From Thauera linaloolentis 47Lol = DSM 12138 (GTDB taxonomy: Bacteria > Pseudomonadota > Gammaproteobacteria > Burkholderiales > Rhodocyclaceae), in assembly GCF_000310205.1 (NCBI RefSeq), contig NZ_AMXE01000001.1:141606-205605 (forward strand): a stretch of DNA of 64,000 nucleotides, given 5' to 3'. Below the pieces are notes generated by a model. The model had not been told where the DNA came from. It saw only the letters and a program-made list of their open reading frames with translations, and did not search any database. Both the position numbers and the translations under genes were made by a program. The first letter of the stretch is position 1; the number at the start of each line of letters is the position of its first letter. This document shows, in pieces, positions 52,735 to 61,620 of this stretch.

Positions 52735-53529
52735 ATGAACCTCACGCTTCGCAAACTGCTGTGCGCCGCCCTCGGCACCCTTGCCTTCACCACCGCCGCG
52801 CATGCCGCGGACAAGCTGGTCATCGCCGCCACCCCCGTGCCGCACGCCGAACTGCTCGAATTCGTCAAACCCGGGCTGGCCAAAGAAGGCGTGGAACTCG
52901 AGATCAAGGTCTTCACCGACTACGTGCAGCCCTCCATGCAGACCAACGAGAAACGCGTGGACGGCAACTTCTTCCTGCACCAGCCCTACCTGGATGAATT
53001 CAAGAAGAAGCAAAAGAACGACATCCAGACCGTCGTCGCGAAAATCCACGTCGAACCCTTCGCCGGCTACTCGTCCAAGCACAAGAGCATTGCCGACCTG
53101 CCCGACGGCGGCACCGTCGCCCTGCCCAACGATCCCTCCAATTCCGGCCGCGCCTTGCTGCTGCTGGCCAGGCAGGGGCTGATCACGCTCAAGGACCCGG
53201 CCAACGTCATCGCCACCCCCCGCGACATCGTCTCCAACCCCAAGAAGCTGAAGTTCCGCGAACTCGAAGCCGCCACGCTGCCGCGCGTCCTGGGCCAGGT
53301 CGACCTCGCCCTGATCAACACCAACTACGCGATCCAGGCCAAGCTCAACCCGATCACCGACTCCCTCTTCATCGAGGACGCCAGCTCGCCCTACGCCAAC
53401 CTGCTGGTCGGACGCGAGGACAACGCCGGCAGCCCGGCGATGAAGAAGCTGGCCGACGCGCTGACCTCGCCCGAAGTCAGGCAGTTCATCGCCGACAAGT
53501 ACAAGGGTGCCGTCGTGCCGGCGTTCTGA
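52735..53529 (+). CDS. metQ: Methionine-binding protein MetQ (NlpA family)
   Basis: Periplasmic methionine-binding protein of 264 residues. The signal peptide ends AHA-ADK. Unlike the E. coli lipoprotein there is no proper lipobox Cys at the cleavage site (the only early Cys, in KLLCAAL, is inside the hydrophobic core), so a soluble form is expected. NlpA-family segments are ATPVPHAELLEFVKP, FLHQPYLDEF, ALPNDPSNSGRALLLL and ALINTNYA. It is the last gene of metNIQ, followed by an AT-rich region and the cys leader. No obvious terminator was found. Confidence 0.94.
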   Translation: MNLTLRKLLCAALGTLAFTTAAHAADKLVIAATPVPHAELLEFVKPGLAKEGVELEIKVFTDYVQPSMQTNEKRVDGNFFLHQPYLDEFKKKQKNDIQTVVAKIHVEPFAGYSSKHKSIADLPDGGTVALPNDPSNSGRALLLLARQGLITLKDPANVIATPRDIVSNPKKLKFRELEAATLPRVLGQVDLALINTNYAIQAKLNPITDSLFIEDASSPYANLLVGREDNAGSPAMKKLADALTSPEVRQFIADKYKGAVVPAF

Positions 53530-53647
53530 GCATCGGGCGCCTTCTACCGCGGGGCTGCCGCGGCCCTGCATCGTCGCGGCAGCCTAAAGCACAAAACTTT
53601 ATATCGAATTTCTTTTTTATTATTTTTTGATCCATCTTGGCACTTGT

Positions 53648-53677
53648 AGACTCCTGAGCTATCGCTTACAGGAGTCT
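53648..53677 (+). promoter_or_regulatory. Hairpin enclosing the ribosome-binding site of the cys leader
   Basis: AGACTCCTG / CAGGAGTCT (53648-53656 / 53669-53677) with a 12-nt loop. The 3' arm contains the AGGAG that serves the leader reading frame starting at 53683, so folding would block its translation and, by coupling, that of cysT. The segment just upstream (53590-53640) is strikingly AT-rich, as expected for a CysB-controlled promoter. Confidence 0.6.
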
Positions 53678-53682
53678 TCATC

Positions 53683-53793
53683 ATGCCGTTTCCGGCTTTC
53701 TCCCGGCACAGACCAGCCCGCACCGGGCACCATGCGCCGCAGTCCGCCTCCCCCGCCGAGCCAGGCCTCGGCAAGTTCCCGGTGGCGCGCTGA
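53683..53793 (+). CDS. 36-residue leader reading frame coupled to cysT
   Basis: A short frame beginning MPFPAFSRHRPARTGHHAP and ending TGATG shared with the cysT start. AGGAG lies eight bases before its ATG, inside the hairpin at 53648-53677. The peptide is rich in Pro, Arg, Ala and His and contains no Cys or Met beyond the start, so it is not a simple cysteine-attenuation peptide. It is not recognised as a known family. Evidence is the ribosome-binding site and the exact coupling to cysT; a translated regulatory leader is the likely role. Confidence 0.55.
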   Translation: MPFPAFSRHRPARTGHHAPQSASPAEPGLGKFPVAR

Positions 53794-54629
53794 TGTCCGC
53801 AACCAAGACCTTCCGCGTTCTGCCGGGCTTCAACCTGACGCTCGGCTACACGCTCGGCTATCTGTCGCTGATCGTGCTCATCCCGCTCGCCGCGGTATTC
53901 CTGAAAACCGCCGAGCTGAGCCTTGACGAGTTCTGGAACGTCGTCACCGCACCGCGCGTGCTGGCCTCGTACAAACTGTCGTTCGGCATGTCCCTGCTCG
54001 CCGCCGCCATCAACGCGGTATTCGGCCTGATGCTGGCCTGGGCGCTGGTGCGCTATTCCTTCCCGGGCAAGAAGCTGATCGACGCCCTGGTGGATCTGCC
54101 TTTCGCGCTGCCCACGGCGGTGGCGGGCATCTCGCTGACCGCGCTGTACGCGAAGAACGGCTGGTTCGGCCAGTACCTCGACCCACTCGGCATCCAGGTG
54201 GCCTTCAAACCGCTGGGCGTGCTGGTTGCGCTGGTGTTCATCGGCCTGCCCTTCGTCGTGCGCACGGTGCAGCCGATTCTCGAAGACCTCGACACCGAGC
54301 TCGAAGAAGCCGCCACCAGCCTCGGCGCGCGGCGCTGGCAGGCCTTCCGCCACGTCATCCTGCCGATCCTGTTCCCGGCGCTGCTCACGGGCTTCGCGCT
54401 CGCCTTCGCCCGCGCAGTGGGCGAATACGGCTCGGTGATCTTCATCGCCGGCAACATCCCGATGGTGTCCGAGATCACCCCGCTGATGATCATCACCAAG
54501 CTCGAGCAATACGACTATGCCGGCGCCACGGCCATCGCGACCGTGATGCTGCTCCTGTCCTTCATCCTGCTGCTCATCATCAACGGCCTTCAGGCATGGA
54601 CGGCCAAACGTACCGGGAGGGACCGCTGA
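53793..54629 (+). CDS. cysT: Sulfate/thiosulfate ABC transporter permease CysT (CysU)
   Basis: Inner-membrane permease of 278 residues with six transmembrane helices. The characteristic CysT segments are [19 protein letters not shown] and the ATPase-contact motif [21 protein letters not shown]. Its start is coupled to the leader frame (TGATG) and its stop is coupled to cysW (TGATG), so the operon is read as one translational unit. No sulfate-binding protein (Sbp or CysP) gene is present in this cluster, so the binding protein must be encoded elsewhere. Confidence 0.95.
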   Translation: MSATKTFRVLPGFNLTLGYTLGYLSLIVLIPLAAVFLKTAELSLDEFWNVVTAPRVLASYKLSFGMSLLAAAINAVFGLMLAWALVRYSFPGKKLIDALVDLPFALPTAVAGISLTALYAKNGWFGQYLDPLGIQVAFKPLGVLVALVFIGLPFVVRTVQPILEDLDTELEEAATSLGARRWQAFRHVILPILFPALLTGFALAFARAVGEYGSVIFIAGNIPMVSEITPLMIITKLEQYDYAGATAIATVMLLLSFILLLIINGLQAWTAKRTGRDR

Positions 54630-55528
54630 TGGCCGGCGCGACCACATTGCACCTGGGCGGCGACCAGGCCACCCGCTTCGAAAGCCGCGCGGCGACGCGC
54701 GAGACGCCGCTGGTGAAGTGGCTGATCCTGGGCACCGCCCTCAGCTTCTTCACGATCTTCCTGCTGATGCCGCTGATCGCGGTGTTCATCGAGGCGCTAA
54801 GAAAGGGCTGGGAAACCTATGCCACGGCACTGATCGACCCCGACGCACTGTCGGCATTGCGCCTGACCCTGCTCGCGGCCGTCATCGCGCTGCCGCTGAA
54901 CCTGGTGTTCGGCGTATGCGCGGCCTGGGCGATCGCCAAGTTCGAGTTCCGCGGCAAGCATTTCCTGATCACGCTGATCGACCTGCCGTTCTCCGTATCG
55001 CCGGTCATCGCAGGCCTGATCTACGTGCTGGTGTTCGGCGCCCAGGGCTGGTTCGGACCGTGGCTGTCGGAGCACGACGTGAAGATCATCTTCGCCGTGC
55101 CGGGCATCGTGCTCGCCACCGTATTCGTCACCTTCCCCTTCATCGCCCGCGAGCTGATCCCGCTGATGCAGGCACAGGGCAAGGAAGAAGAAGAAGCGGC
55201 GATCGTGCTCGGCGCCAACGGCCTGCAGACCTTCTGGCACGTCACCCTGCCCAACATCAAGTGGGGCCTGCTGTACGGCGTGATCCTGACCAATGCGCGG
55301 GCGATGGGCGAGTTCGGCGCGGTATCGGTCGTATCCGGCCACATCCGCGGCGAAACCAACACCCTGCCGCTGCACGTCGAGATTCTCTACAACGAATACC
55401 AGTTCGCCGCCGCCTTCGCGGTGGCCTCGCTGCTGGCCCTGCTGGCGCTGGTGACCCTGGGCATCAAGACCTGGGTCGAACACCGCGCTGCCGTGGCCTA
55501 CCGCAATTCACAGGACGACGCATCATGA
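54629..55528 (+). CDS. cysW: Sulfate/thiosulfate ABC transporter permease CysW
   Basis: Second permease of the sulfate importer, 299 residues with six transmembrane helices. It contains [20 protein letters not shown] and the EAA-loop [22 protein letters not shown] typical of CysW. An N-terminal cytoplasmic extension of about 30 residues precedes TM1. The ATG at 54629 overlaps the cysT stop and has GGGAGG about eight bases upstream. The stop overlaps cysA by four bases. Confidence 0.95.
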   Translation: MAGATTLHLGGDQATRFESRAATRETPLVKWLILGTALSFFTIFLLMPLIAVFIEALRKGWETYATALIDPDALSALRLTLLAAVIALPLNLVFGVCAAWAIAKFEFRGKHFLITLIDLPFSVSPVIAGLIYVLVFGAQGWFGPWLSEHDVKIIFAVPGIVLATVFVTFPFIARELIPLMQAQGKEEEEAAIVLGANGLQTFWHVTLPNIKWGLLYGVILTNARAMGEFGAVSVVSGHIRGETNTLPLHVEILYNEYQFAAAFAVASLLALLALVTLGIKTWVEHRAAVAYRNSQDDAS

Positions 55529-56619
55529 GCATCCAGGTACGCAACATCCAGAAGCAGTTCGGCGCCTTCACCGCACTCGACGACATCTCGCTCGACTTCC
55601 CGACCGGCGAACTGGTCGCCCTGCTCGGCCCGTCGGGCTGCGGCAAGACCACGCTGCTGCGCATCATCGCCGGGCTGGAACAGGCCGATTCCGGGCAGGT
55701 GCTGCTCGACGGAGAGGACGCCTCGGGCACCCATGTGCGCGATCGCCAGGTCGGCTTCGTGTTCCAGCACTACGCGCTGTTCCGCCACATGACCGTATTC
55801 GACAACGTCGCCTTCGGCATGCGCATGAAACCGCGCCGCGAACGGCCGTCCGAAAAGCAGATCGCGCAGAAAGTGCACGAGTTGCTGAACCTGGTCCAGC
55901 TCGACTGGCTGGCCGACCGTTTCCCGTCGCAGCTGTCCGGCGGCCAGCGCCAGCGCATCGCTCTGGCGCGCGCACTGGCGGTGGAACCGCGCGTGCTGCT
56001 GCTGGACGAACCCTTCGGCGCGCTCGACGCCAAAGTCCGCAAGGAACTCCGGCGCTGGCTGCGCAAGCTGCACGACGATCTGCACATCACCTCGATCTTC
56101 GTCACCCACGACCAGGAGGAGGCGCTGGAAGTCGCCGACCGCGTCGTGCTGATGAACCACGGCCACGTCGAACAGATCGGCACGCCGGAAGAGGTCTACC
56201 GCCACCCCGCCACGCCCTTCGTCTATGGCTTCCTCGGCGCGGTGAACTTCTTCCACGGCCGTGTGGAAGGCGACGGTCTGCGCGTCGGCGACGACCACCT
56301 CAACCACGCCGCCGGCAGCTTCGGCCAGGGAGCGGAAGTGGTCGCCTTCGCCCGTCCCCACGAGCTGGACATCGTCGTCGACGGCGCCGCGGGGCAAGGC
56401 ATCGCGGCCAGGATCAGCCGCATCCTGGCGTTCGGCGTCACCGCCCGTGTCGAGCTCGATGGCCTGAACGGCGCCACCGGCCAGCATTTCGAGGTCGAAC
56501 TGACGCGCGAACGTGTTTCGGAACTCTCGCTGGAGGAAGGCCAGTCGGTGCGGCTGCTGCCCTCGCGCTTGAGCATCTTCGAACAAAGCCACGCTGCAAC
56601 AGCGGGAGCGGGAAAATGA
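55525..56619 (+). CDS. cysA: Sulfate/thiosulfate import ATPase CysA
   Basis: ATPase of the sulfate importer, 364 residues. Walker A is GPSGCGKTT, the Q-loop [12 protein letters not shown], the signature LSGGQRQR, Walker [13 protein letters not shown] and the H-loop [10 protein letters not shown]. The C-terminal TOBE/OB regulatory domain is at about 240-355, with the family segment [12 protein letters not shown] at 55525 overlaps the cysW stop (ATGA) and the stop overlaps cysB (ATGA), linking transporter and regulator. Confidence 0.95.
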   Translation: MSIQVRNIQKQFGAFTALDDISLDFPTGELVALLGPSGCGKTTLLRIIAGLEQADSGQVLLDGEDASGTHVRDRQVGFVFQHYALFRHMTVFDNVAFGMRMKPRRERPSEKQIAQKVHELLNLVQLDWLADRFPSQLSGGQRQRIALARALAVEPRVLLLDEPFGALDAKVRKELRRWLRKLHDDLHITSIFVTHDQEEALEVADRVVLMNHGHVEQIGTPEEVYRHPATPFVYGFLGAVNFFHGRVEGDGLRVGDDHLNHAAGSFGQGAEVVAFARPHELDIVVDGAAGQGIAARISRILAFGVTARVELDGLNGATGQHFEVELTRERVSELSLEEGQSVRLLPSRLSIFEQSHAATAGAGK

Positions 56620-57545
56620 ACTTCCAGCAGTTGCGCATCATCCGCGAAACGGTGAGGCGCGGTTTCAACCTGACCGAGGTGGCAAACGCCTTGTTCACCT
56701 CGCAGTCGGGCGTGTCGAAGCACATCAAGGATCTCGAGGACGAACTCGGCGTCGAGCTGTTCACCCGCAAGGGCAAGCGCCTGCTCGGCCTGACCGCCCC
56801 CGGCAAGGAGCTCGTGGTGATGGTCGAGCGCATGCTGCTCGACGCCGCCAACATCAAGCGCCTGGCGGAGCAATACAGCAACGTGGATGAAGGCCAGCTC
56901 ACCGTCGTCACCACGCACACCCAGGCGCGCTATGCCCTGCCGAAAGTCGTCACGGCTTTCAAGAAGGCCTTCCCGAAGGTCCACCTGAGGCTGCACCAGG
57001 GCAGCCCGGACGAAATCGTCCAGATGCTGCTCGACGGCGAAGCCGACATCGGCATCGCCACCGAAGCCCTGGCCGAGGTGCCCGAGCTTGCCACCTTTCC
57101 GTACTACGGCTGGCAGCATGCGGTGGTCGTGCCCGCGGGGCACCCTCTCGAAGCGGTGCAGCCGCTGACGCTGGAGGCGATCGCCGAGTACCCGATCATC
57201 ACCTATCACGAGGGCTTTACCGGCCGCACCCGCATCGACAAGACTTTCGCCAGCGTGGGGCTCAAACCCGAAGTCGTGATGTCCGCGCTCGACGCCGACG
57301 TGATCAAGACCTATGTGGAGCTGGAACTGGGCGTGGGCATCCTCGCTTCGATGGCCTTCAGTCCGGAACGGGACCCCGGCCTGCGAAAACTCGACAGCGA
57401 CGAATTGTTCACCGAGAACGTCACCCGCATCGCAATACGCCGCGGACACTATCTGCGCGGCTTCGCCTACCGCTTCATCGAGCTGTGTACCCCGGAGCTC
57501 ACCGAACCCGTCATCGCGAACGCGGTCGGCGGCGCTCACACCTGA
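56616..57545 (+). CDS. cysB: CysB, LysR-type regulator of sulfur assimilation
   Basis: Transcriptional activator of cysteine biosynthesis genes, 309 residues. The N-terminal LysR helix-turn-helix (about 1-60; [29 protein letters not shown] in pieces) is followed by the effector domain at about 90-300. Its [11 protein letters not shown] and [14 protein letters not shown] segments are characteristic of CysB and include the sulfate/acetylserine-binding Thr/Ser positions. It is encoded at the end of cysTWA and therefore likely feeds back on the operon. A terminator follows. Confidence 0.95.
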   Translation: MNFQQLRIIRETVRRGFNLTEVANALFTSQSGVSKHIKDLEDELGVELFTRKGKRLLGLTAPGKELVVMVERMLLDAANIKRLAEQYSNVDEGQLTVVTTHTQARYALPKVVTAFKKAFPKVHLRLHQGSPDEIVQMLLDGEADIGIATEALAEVPELATFPYYGWQHAVVVPAGHPLEAVQPLTLEAIAEYPIITYHEGFTGRTRIDKTFASVGLKPEVVMSALDADVIKTYVELELGVGILASMAFSPERDPGLRKLDSDELFTENVTRIAIRRGHYLRGFAYRFIELCTPELTEPVIANAVGGAHT

Positions 57546-57571
57546 TCGCCCTGCAAGCCATCCTCCGGGGA

Positions 57572-57615
57572 GGGCGCGGGAGGGATGCAGGCACCCTCCC
57601 GTGCCCTTTCTTTTT
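57572..57615 (+). terminator. Terminator of the cysTWA-cysB operon
   Basis: GGGCGCGGGAGGG / CCCTCCCGTGCCC (57572-57584 / 57594-57606, one G-U pair) followed by TTTCTTTTT. Confidence 0.9.
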
Positions 57616-57865
57616 ATGACATCGACAACTACCGGAAAGCGGGGGCGGAACACGCTCTTGACGCCCGAACCACGTCTTTGGGAACCCCGCGCGGCGACCT
57701 CGCAGAAGCATCGCCACCACACTCTCGCCGAGCTTGAATTCCTTTCATATACAGCAGCTTATAACAAGAAAAGCGCGCCTCTGCGATGCTTGTCGATGCA
57801 ATCGGTATTGGCCGCGCGAATGGTCGCCTTGCGTCACGATTGACTCCTCTTCAAGAAGCGTGATG
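57616..57865. other. Intergenic region between cysB terminator and hemP
   Basis: About 250 bp without a recognisable gene. It holds an AT-rich island (57735-57775, with TTCATATACAGCAGCTTATAAC) that looks like a promoter or regulator site, but no gene begins nearby in either direction. Short open frames on both strands overlap and are not supported. Confidence 0.45.
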
Positions 57866-57888
57866 TAATGCGAATCGTTACTATTAGT
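57866..57888 (+). promoter_or_regulatory. Fur-box-like site upstream of hemP
   Basis: TAATGCGAATCGTTACTATTAG resembles Fur operators (ATGCGAATCATT-type) and ends 12 bp before the hemP ATG, as in hemP genes of other Betaproteobacteria. Confidence 0.7.
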
Positions 57889-57899
57889 ACAAGCACAGA

Positions 57900-58109
57900 A
57901 TGTATTCCCGACAGGATAAATGTCCGGCGCAAGCCGATCGGTTCGTGCCCGGCAGCCAGACACGTCCAGTGGCCTGGCCACTCCCCGCTGGAGCCCCCCT
58001 GTCCACCGATGTACTGCTCGCCGGCCGGAATGCGGTGACCATCGTGCATCTGGGGGTGCATTACGTGCTGCGTGCAACACGTTCCGGAAAGCTGATCCTG
58101 ACCAAGTAA
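57900..58109 (+). CDS. hemP: HemP-family hemin uptake protein
   Basis: Small protein of up to 69 residues. The conserved C-terminal HemP domain is STDVLLAGRNAVTIVHLGV followed by YVLRATRSGKLILTK. In related bacteria HemP is needed for heme uptake or activates heme receptor expression. The first 30 residues are not conserved-looking, and no ribosome-binding site precedes the ATG at 57900, so the true start may be later. A Fur-type site lies just upstream. The neighbouring bfd and bfr make an iron-handling unit. Confidence 0.85.
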   Translation: MYSRQDKCPAQADRFVPGSQTRPVAWPLPAGAPLSTDVLLAGRNAVTIVHLGVHYVLRATRSGKLILTK

Positions 58110-58150
58110 GTCGCAGGCCTTCGGGCAGAATCGAGCAGCGAGGCTAGAAT

Positions 58151-58390
58151 ATGTACGTCTGTGTGTGTAATGCCGTCACCGAGCGCCACATCGTCGCCGC
58201 AGTGCGCGAGGGCGCTACGACCCTGCGCCATCTGCGCCGGGATCTTGGCGTGACGACCGAATGCGGGCGTTGTGCGCGTTGCGCGCACGACTGTCTGCGT
58301 TCGGCGCTGGCAGAGCACACCGGCACCCCCGAAGCGAGCACCCCCGTGTTCGCCCGGCCCATATTCCCGCTTGCTCTGGAGGCCGTATGA
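58151..58390 (+). CDS. bfd: Bacterioferritin-associated ferredoxin Bfd
   Basis: A [2Fe-2S] protein of 79 residues that donates electrons to bacterioferritin for iron release. The four cluster Cys are visible as CVC near residue 4-6 and CGRCARC near 38-44. The BFD helix-turn-helix fold is at about 1-55, followed by a variable tail. GAGG lies seven bases before the ATG. The stop overlaps the bfr start by ATGA, so the two are translationally coupled. Confidence 0.93.
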   Translation: MYVCVCNAVTERHIVAAVREGATTLRHLRRDLGVTTECGRCARCAHDCLRSALAEHTGTPEASTPVFARPIFPLALEAV

Positions 58391-58866
58391 AAGGCGACAA
58401 GAAAGTCATTCAGTACCTCAACCGTCAGCTCACCATCGAGCTGACCGCGATCAACCAGTACTTCCTGCATGCGCGCATGTACAAGAACTGGGGCTTCGAC
58501 CGGCTCGGCAAGCACGAGTACGAGGAATCGATCGAGGAAATGAAACATGCGGACATGCTCATCGAGCGCGTCCTCTTCCTCGAAGGCCTGCCCAACCTGC
58601 AGAATCTCGACAAACTGCTGATCGGCGAGAACACCGCCGAATGCCTGCAGGGCGACCTCAAGCTCGAACTCGGCGGCCGCACCAATCTCATCGAAGCCAT
58701 CGCGTACTGTGAGTCCTGTAAGGACTACGTCTCGCGTGAACTGTTCGAGCACATCCTCGACGACACCGAGGAACACATCGACTATCTCGAGACCCAGCTT
58801 GGCCTGATCGACAGCGTAGGGCTGCAAAACTACCTGCAATCGCAAATGGAGCCGCACGCCTCCTGA
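58387..58866 (+). CDS. bfr: Bacterioferritin
   Basis: Heme-containing iron storage protein of 159 residues forming 24-mers. The ferroxidase ligands are in the expected places, including E18, E51 and H54, with the C-terminal pair in [12 protein letters not shown]52 is the heme-bridging Met. The segment [19 protein letters not shown] is the family hallmark. It starts inside the bfd stop codon and is followed by a clear terminator. All key residues present, so it should be functional. Confidence 0.96.
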   Translation: MKGDKKVIQYLNRQLTIELTAINQYFLHARMYKNWGFDRLGKHEYEESIEEMKHADMLIERVLFLEGLPNLQNLDKLLIGENTAECLQGDLKLELGGRTNLIEAIAYCESCKDYVSRELFEHILDDTEEHIDYLETQLGLIDSVGLQNYLQSQMEPHAS

Positions 58867-58894
58867 CCCCAATGGACGAAATTCGCCTGACGGC

Positions 58895-58919
58895 ATGCGC
58901 CCTGCGGGGCGCATTTTTT
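58895..58919 (+). terminator. Terminator after bfr
   Basis: ATGCGCCC / GGGCGCAT (58895-58902 / 58907-58914), loop TGCG, with a T6 run. It lies just before the tonB start codon, so tonB must be read from its own promoter or by read-through. Confidence 0.85.
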
Positions 58920-58927
58920 CCCGACCG

Positions 58928-59767
58928 ATGACCACCGCCGCCCACGCCCTCCCGCCGTTGCCACTCTACCCGCCCCCCGATCCGCTCAAATACCGGCTCG
59001 AAACCGTCGATACGCCGGTCGAGCGCTCATGGGCAAGCCCGCACCTCTCGTGTGGCAGCAGTCCCCAGCGTGTCGGCCTGGCGACCTTCGTCGTGATTGC
59101 TCACCTGGCCGGGCTGGCGACGATCGCCCATCTGGCGAACCGTCCGACTGCAGTCCCCGAACTGACCAGTATCGCCGTCGCCCTGATCCCGGCGGAGCCG
59201 GCCATCGAGCAGACGTCTCCCGCGCCGGTCGAAACGCCGCCGCAGCCCGAACCGGTCAAGCCCGAGGTCAAGCCGCCACCACCCAAGGTCCAACCGAAGC
59301 CCAAGCCGAAACCCAAGCCCATACCCAAAGTCACCGAGTCGCCGACCGCGCTGACCCAGGAGGAAGCTGCGCCGGAAGAACCCAGCCCGCCCGAATCGGC
59401 TGAACCCACGACCGACGCACCGGCTGCGGCGGCCCCGTCGAGCCCGGCTCCCCCGGGCCCGCCCACCGGCGGCGACCAGATCACCGCTGCGCGCTTCGAT
59501 GCGGCCTACCTCAACAACCCGACCCCGCCCTACCCCCCGTTGTCGCGCAGACTGCGCGAGGAAGGACAGGTCATGCTGCGCGTCCTGGTCTCGTCCGACG
59601 GCCAGCCGAGCCGCATCGAGGTGCGCACCAGCTCGGGCTCCGAACGCCTGGACCGCGCCGCAGAACAAGCGGTTGCCCGCTGGCGCTTCGTACCCGCCAA
59701 ACGGGGCGACACCCCGGTCGAGGCCTGGGTACTGGTACCAATCGTCTTCAAACTCACAGGAAACTGA
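58928..59767 (+). CDS. tonB: TonB energy-transducing protein
   Basis: Periplasm-spanning protein of 279 residues that transmits proton-motive force to outer-membrane receptors such as the one at 2566-4848. It has a cytoplasmic N-terminus of about 50 residues, one transmembrane helix (about 48-70), and a Pro/Lys-rich periplasmic spacer with PKPKPKPKP-type repeats at about 95-135. The C-terminal TonB domain is at about 190-279 (NPTPPYPPLSRRLREEGQVMLRV, and the closing WVLVPIVFKL). The start at 58928 is preferred; the ATG at 58895 lies in the bfr terminator. Unusually, only eight bases separate terminator and start. Confidence 0.92.
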   Translation: MTTAAHALPPLPLYPPPDPLKYRLETVDTPVERSWASPHLSCGSSPQRVGLATFVVIAHLAGLATIAHLANRPTAVPELTSIAVALIPAEPAIEQTSPAPVETPPQPEPVKPEVKPPPPKVQPKPKPKPKPIPKVTESPTALTQEEAAPEEPSPPESAEPTTDAPAAAAPSSPAPPGPPTGGDQITAARFDAAYLNNPTPPYPPLSRRLREEGQVMLRVLVSSDGQPSRIEVRTSSGSERLDRAAEQAVARWRFVPAKRGDTPVEAWVLVPIVFKLTGN

Positions 59768-59770
59768 ACA

Positions 59771-60529
59771 ATGGAAACAACGCAGGCCTTCGGGCTGGCT
59801 CATCTGTGGGCACAGTCCGATGCAGTGATCCGCGCCGTCGCACTGATACTGCTGCTGATGTCGATCATGAGCTGGTACCTGATCCTGGTACGGGGATTGC
59901 GCCAGTTGCGCACTCGCCGCCATGCCGGCGCAATCGAAGCTTTCTGGACCGCGCCGAACCTGGATGCCGGCCTGAAGCGCCTGAGCGACCAGGCGCCCGA
60001 CTCGTCCTTCGAGGCCCTCGCCCAGCAGGGCGCGGCCGCTGCGCAGCATCTCCGCCGCCACCCAGCCAATGAAACCCTGGGCAGCAAGCTCGACACCGAC
60101 GAAGTCATCACCCGAGCCCTGCGCAAATCTATCGCCCTGTCGACCGCCGGGTTGGAATCGGGCATGACCGTGCTGGCCTCCATCGGCTCGACCGCGCCCT
60201 TCGTGGGCCTGTTCGGCACCGTCTGGGGCATCTACCACGCGCTGGTGAACATCAGCGTATCGGGCATGGCGACCCTCGACAAGGTTGCCGGCCCCGTCGG
60301 CGAAGCGCTGATCATGACCGCGTTCGGCCTCTTCGTGGCCATCCCGGCGGTACTGGCCTACAACGCCGTCACGCGCGCCAATCGCGTCGAGCTGTCCGAA
60401 CTGGACGCCTTCGCCCATGACCTGCAAGCCTGGTTCTCGACCGGTGCCCGCATCGCCCCCGTCAGCGTCCAGGCCGCCAACGACCGCTCGCCCGCCATCT
60501 CAACGGCGCCGGCCAACGGAGCTGCGTGA
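59771..60529 (+). CDS. exbB: ExbB proton channel subunit
   Basis: Inner-membrane motor protein of the TonB system, 252 residues. The three-helix MotA/TolQ/ExbB layout has TM1 at about 18-38, TM2 at about 140-165 and TM3 at about 180-205. The conserved segments GSTAPFVGLFGTVWGIYHAL and GPVGEALIMTAFGLFVAIPAVLAYN are present. It starts three bases after the tonB stop, and its own stop is coupled to exbD (TGATG). Confidence 0.95.
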   Translation: METTQAFGLAHLWAQSDAVIRAVALILLLMSIMSWYLILVRGLRQLRTRRHAGAIEAFWTAPNLDAGLKRLSDQAPDSSFEALAQQGAAAAQHLRRHPANETLGSKLDTDEVITRALRKSIALSTAGLESGMTVLASIGSTAPFVGLFGTVWGIYHALVNISVSGMATLDKVAGPVGEALIMTAFGLFVAIPAVLAYNAVTRANRVELSELDAFAHDLQAWFSTGARIAPVSVQAANDRSPAISTAPANGAA

Positions 60530-60978
60530 TGGCATTCGGCGGCTTCAACAACGGGGACAGCCGTCCCCTGCAAAGCGAAATCAACATGGTGCCGCTGATC
60601 GACGTCATGCTGGTGCTGCTGATCGTGTTCATGATCACGGCGCCGCTGCTGACGCATTCGGTCAAGATCGACCTGCCGCAGGCGTCCAGCCAGCCCACGG
60701 AAGAAAAACCCGAAACCGTGTCGCTCTCGATCAACGGCGAAGGCCAGCTGTTCTGGAACAACGAGCCGCTCGACGATACTTCGCTGCCGGCGCGCCTGAA
60801 GGCGATGGCCGAGCAGAAGCCGCAGCCGGAACTGCACCTGCGGGCGGACCGTGAAACGCGTTACCAGAAGCTCGCCGAAGTCATGTCGGAGGCACGCGAG
60901 GCCGGCGTCGAGAAGATGGGCTTCATCACTTCGCCGGACAGCGGCCCCGCCGCCGAAAGCACCCCCACTGCCAACTGA
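60529..60978 (+). CDS. exbD: ExbD proton channel subunit
   Basis: Partner of ExbB, 149 residues. Single N-terminal transmembrane helix (about 23-43) with the essential proton-carrying Asp in NMVPLIDVMLVLLIVFMITAP (D25 region). The periplasmic domain contains LHLRADRETRYQKLAEVMSEAREAG. The start ATG shares a base with the exbB stop. The last gene of tonB-exbB-exbD. Confidence 0.95.
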   Translation: MAFGGFNNGDSRPLQSEINMVPLIDVMLVLLIVFMITAPLLTHSVKIDLPQASSQPTEEKPETVSLSINGEGQLFWNNEPLDDTSLPARLKAMAEQKPQPELHLRADRETRYQKLAEVMSEAREAGVEKMGFITSPDSGPAAESTPTAN

Positions 60979-60992
60979 TCGGCATAAAGGCG

Positions 60993-61023
60993 CAAAAAAA
61001 CCGGGCCGCGCAATGCGGCCCGG
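60993..61023. terminator. Terminator between exbD and the Irr-like gene
   Basis: CCGGGCCGC / GCGGCCCGG (61001-61009 / 61015-61023), loop GCAAT. A7 precedes it on plus, giving a U7 tract on minus for the Irr-like gene; on plus only CGTCTTT follows. Confidence 0.8.
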
Positions 61024-61045
61024 CGTCTTTCCGGAGGCAGCGCAC

Positions 61046-61462
61046 TCAGGCGCGCCGGCTTCGCACCCGGATGATCACATCGAGCTGCTCGAGCTCGACG
61101 CCCTCGGGCAATTTCGGCACGCCGACGACGCTCAGTTCATCGGCCGCGACATCGCGCACTTCGCCCGTGTCGACGTCGTACAAGTGGTAATGCGGATCGG
61201 TGTTCGAATCGAACACCACCCGGTCCGGATCGACGATCAATTCGCGTACCAAGTTCTTCTCGCGGAACAGGCGCAGCGTGTTGTAGACCGTGGCACGCGA
61301 AGTCTCGGGAGCGCTGACGCGCACCCGCTCGAGTACCTGGTCGGCCGACAGATGCACCGGGCGCGCGAACAGCACGCGTGCAATCTCGATACGCTGCAGG
61401 GTAACCGGGACACCGACGCTGCGCAGGCAGGCGATCGCATCTTCGGTGGTATGAACGTTCAT
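61046..61462 (-). CDS. Irr-like Fur-family transcriptional regulator
   Basis: Fur-superfamily repressor of 138 residues. The winged helix is at about 10-80 (VTLQRIEIARVLF, SRATVYNTLRLFREKNLVREL). The dimerisation half lacks the CxxC zinc pairs of Fur, Zur and PerR; the usual HxH-Cys region reads FDSNTDPHYHLYDVDTGEV. This and the DVIIRVR end resemble rhizobial Irr, which senses heme/iron status. Whether it binds heme is not shown; there is no obvious heme-regulatory Cys-Pro. An AGAGAG site precedes the ATG at 61462. It lies 158 bp downstream of a peroxidase gene whose promoter carries a Fur-family-type palindrome, a likely target. Confidence 0.85.
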   Translation of the reverse strand: MNVHTTEDAIACLRSVGVPVTLQRIEIARVLFARPVHLSADQVLERVRVSAPETSRATVYNTLRLFREKNLVRELIVDPDRVVFDSNTDPHYHLYDVDTGEVRDVAADELSVVGVPKLPEGVELEQLDVIIRVRSRRA

Positions 61463-61620
61463 GTCTCTCTCTGGGCCCGTTCGGACCTCGCTTTTGTCTT
61501 CGGGACTATCGGAAGCATTGCCGGCTTCCGATCCAGGCGGCAGTCGCCGACCCATCCCTGAGGAAACGCCCGGCCGCTCCAATATACCGCAGGAGCCGGC
61601 CGGGCCGGTAGCGCGACGGC

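Noticed and set aside
57602..57843. Possible small gene after cysB extending from the cysB 3' region
   Set aside because: The frame runs through the cysB terminator, and the translation is compositionally biased with no start signal.
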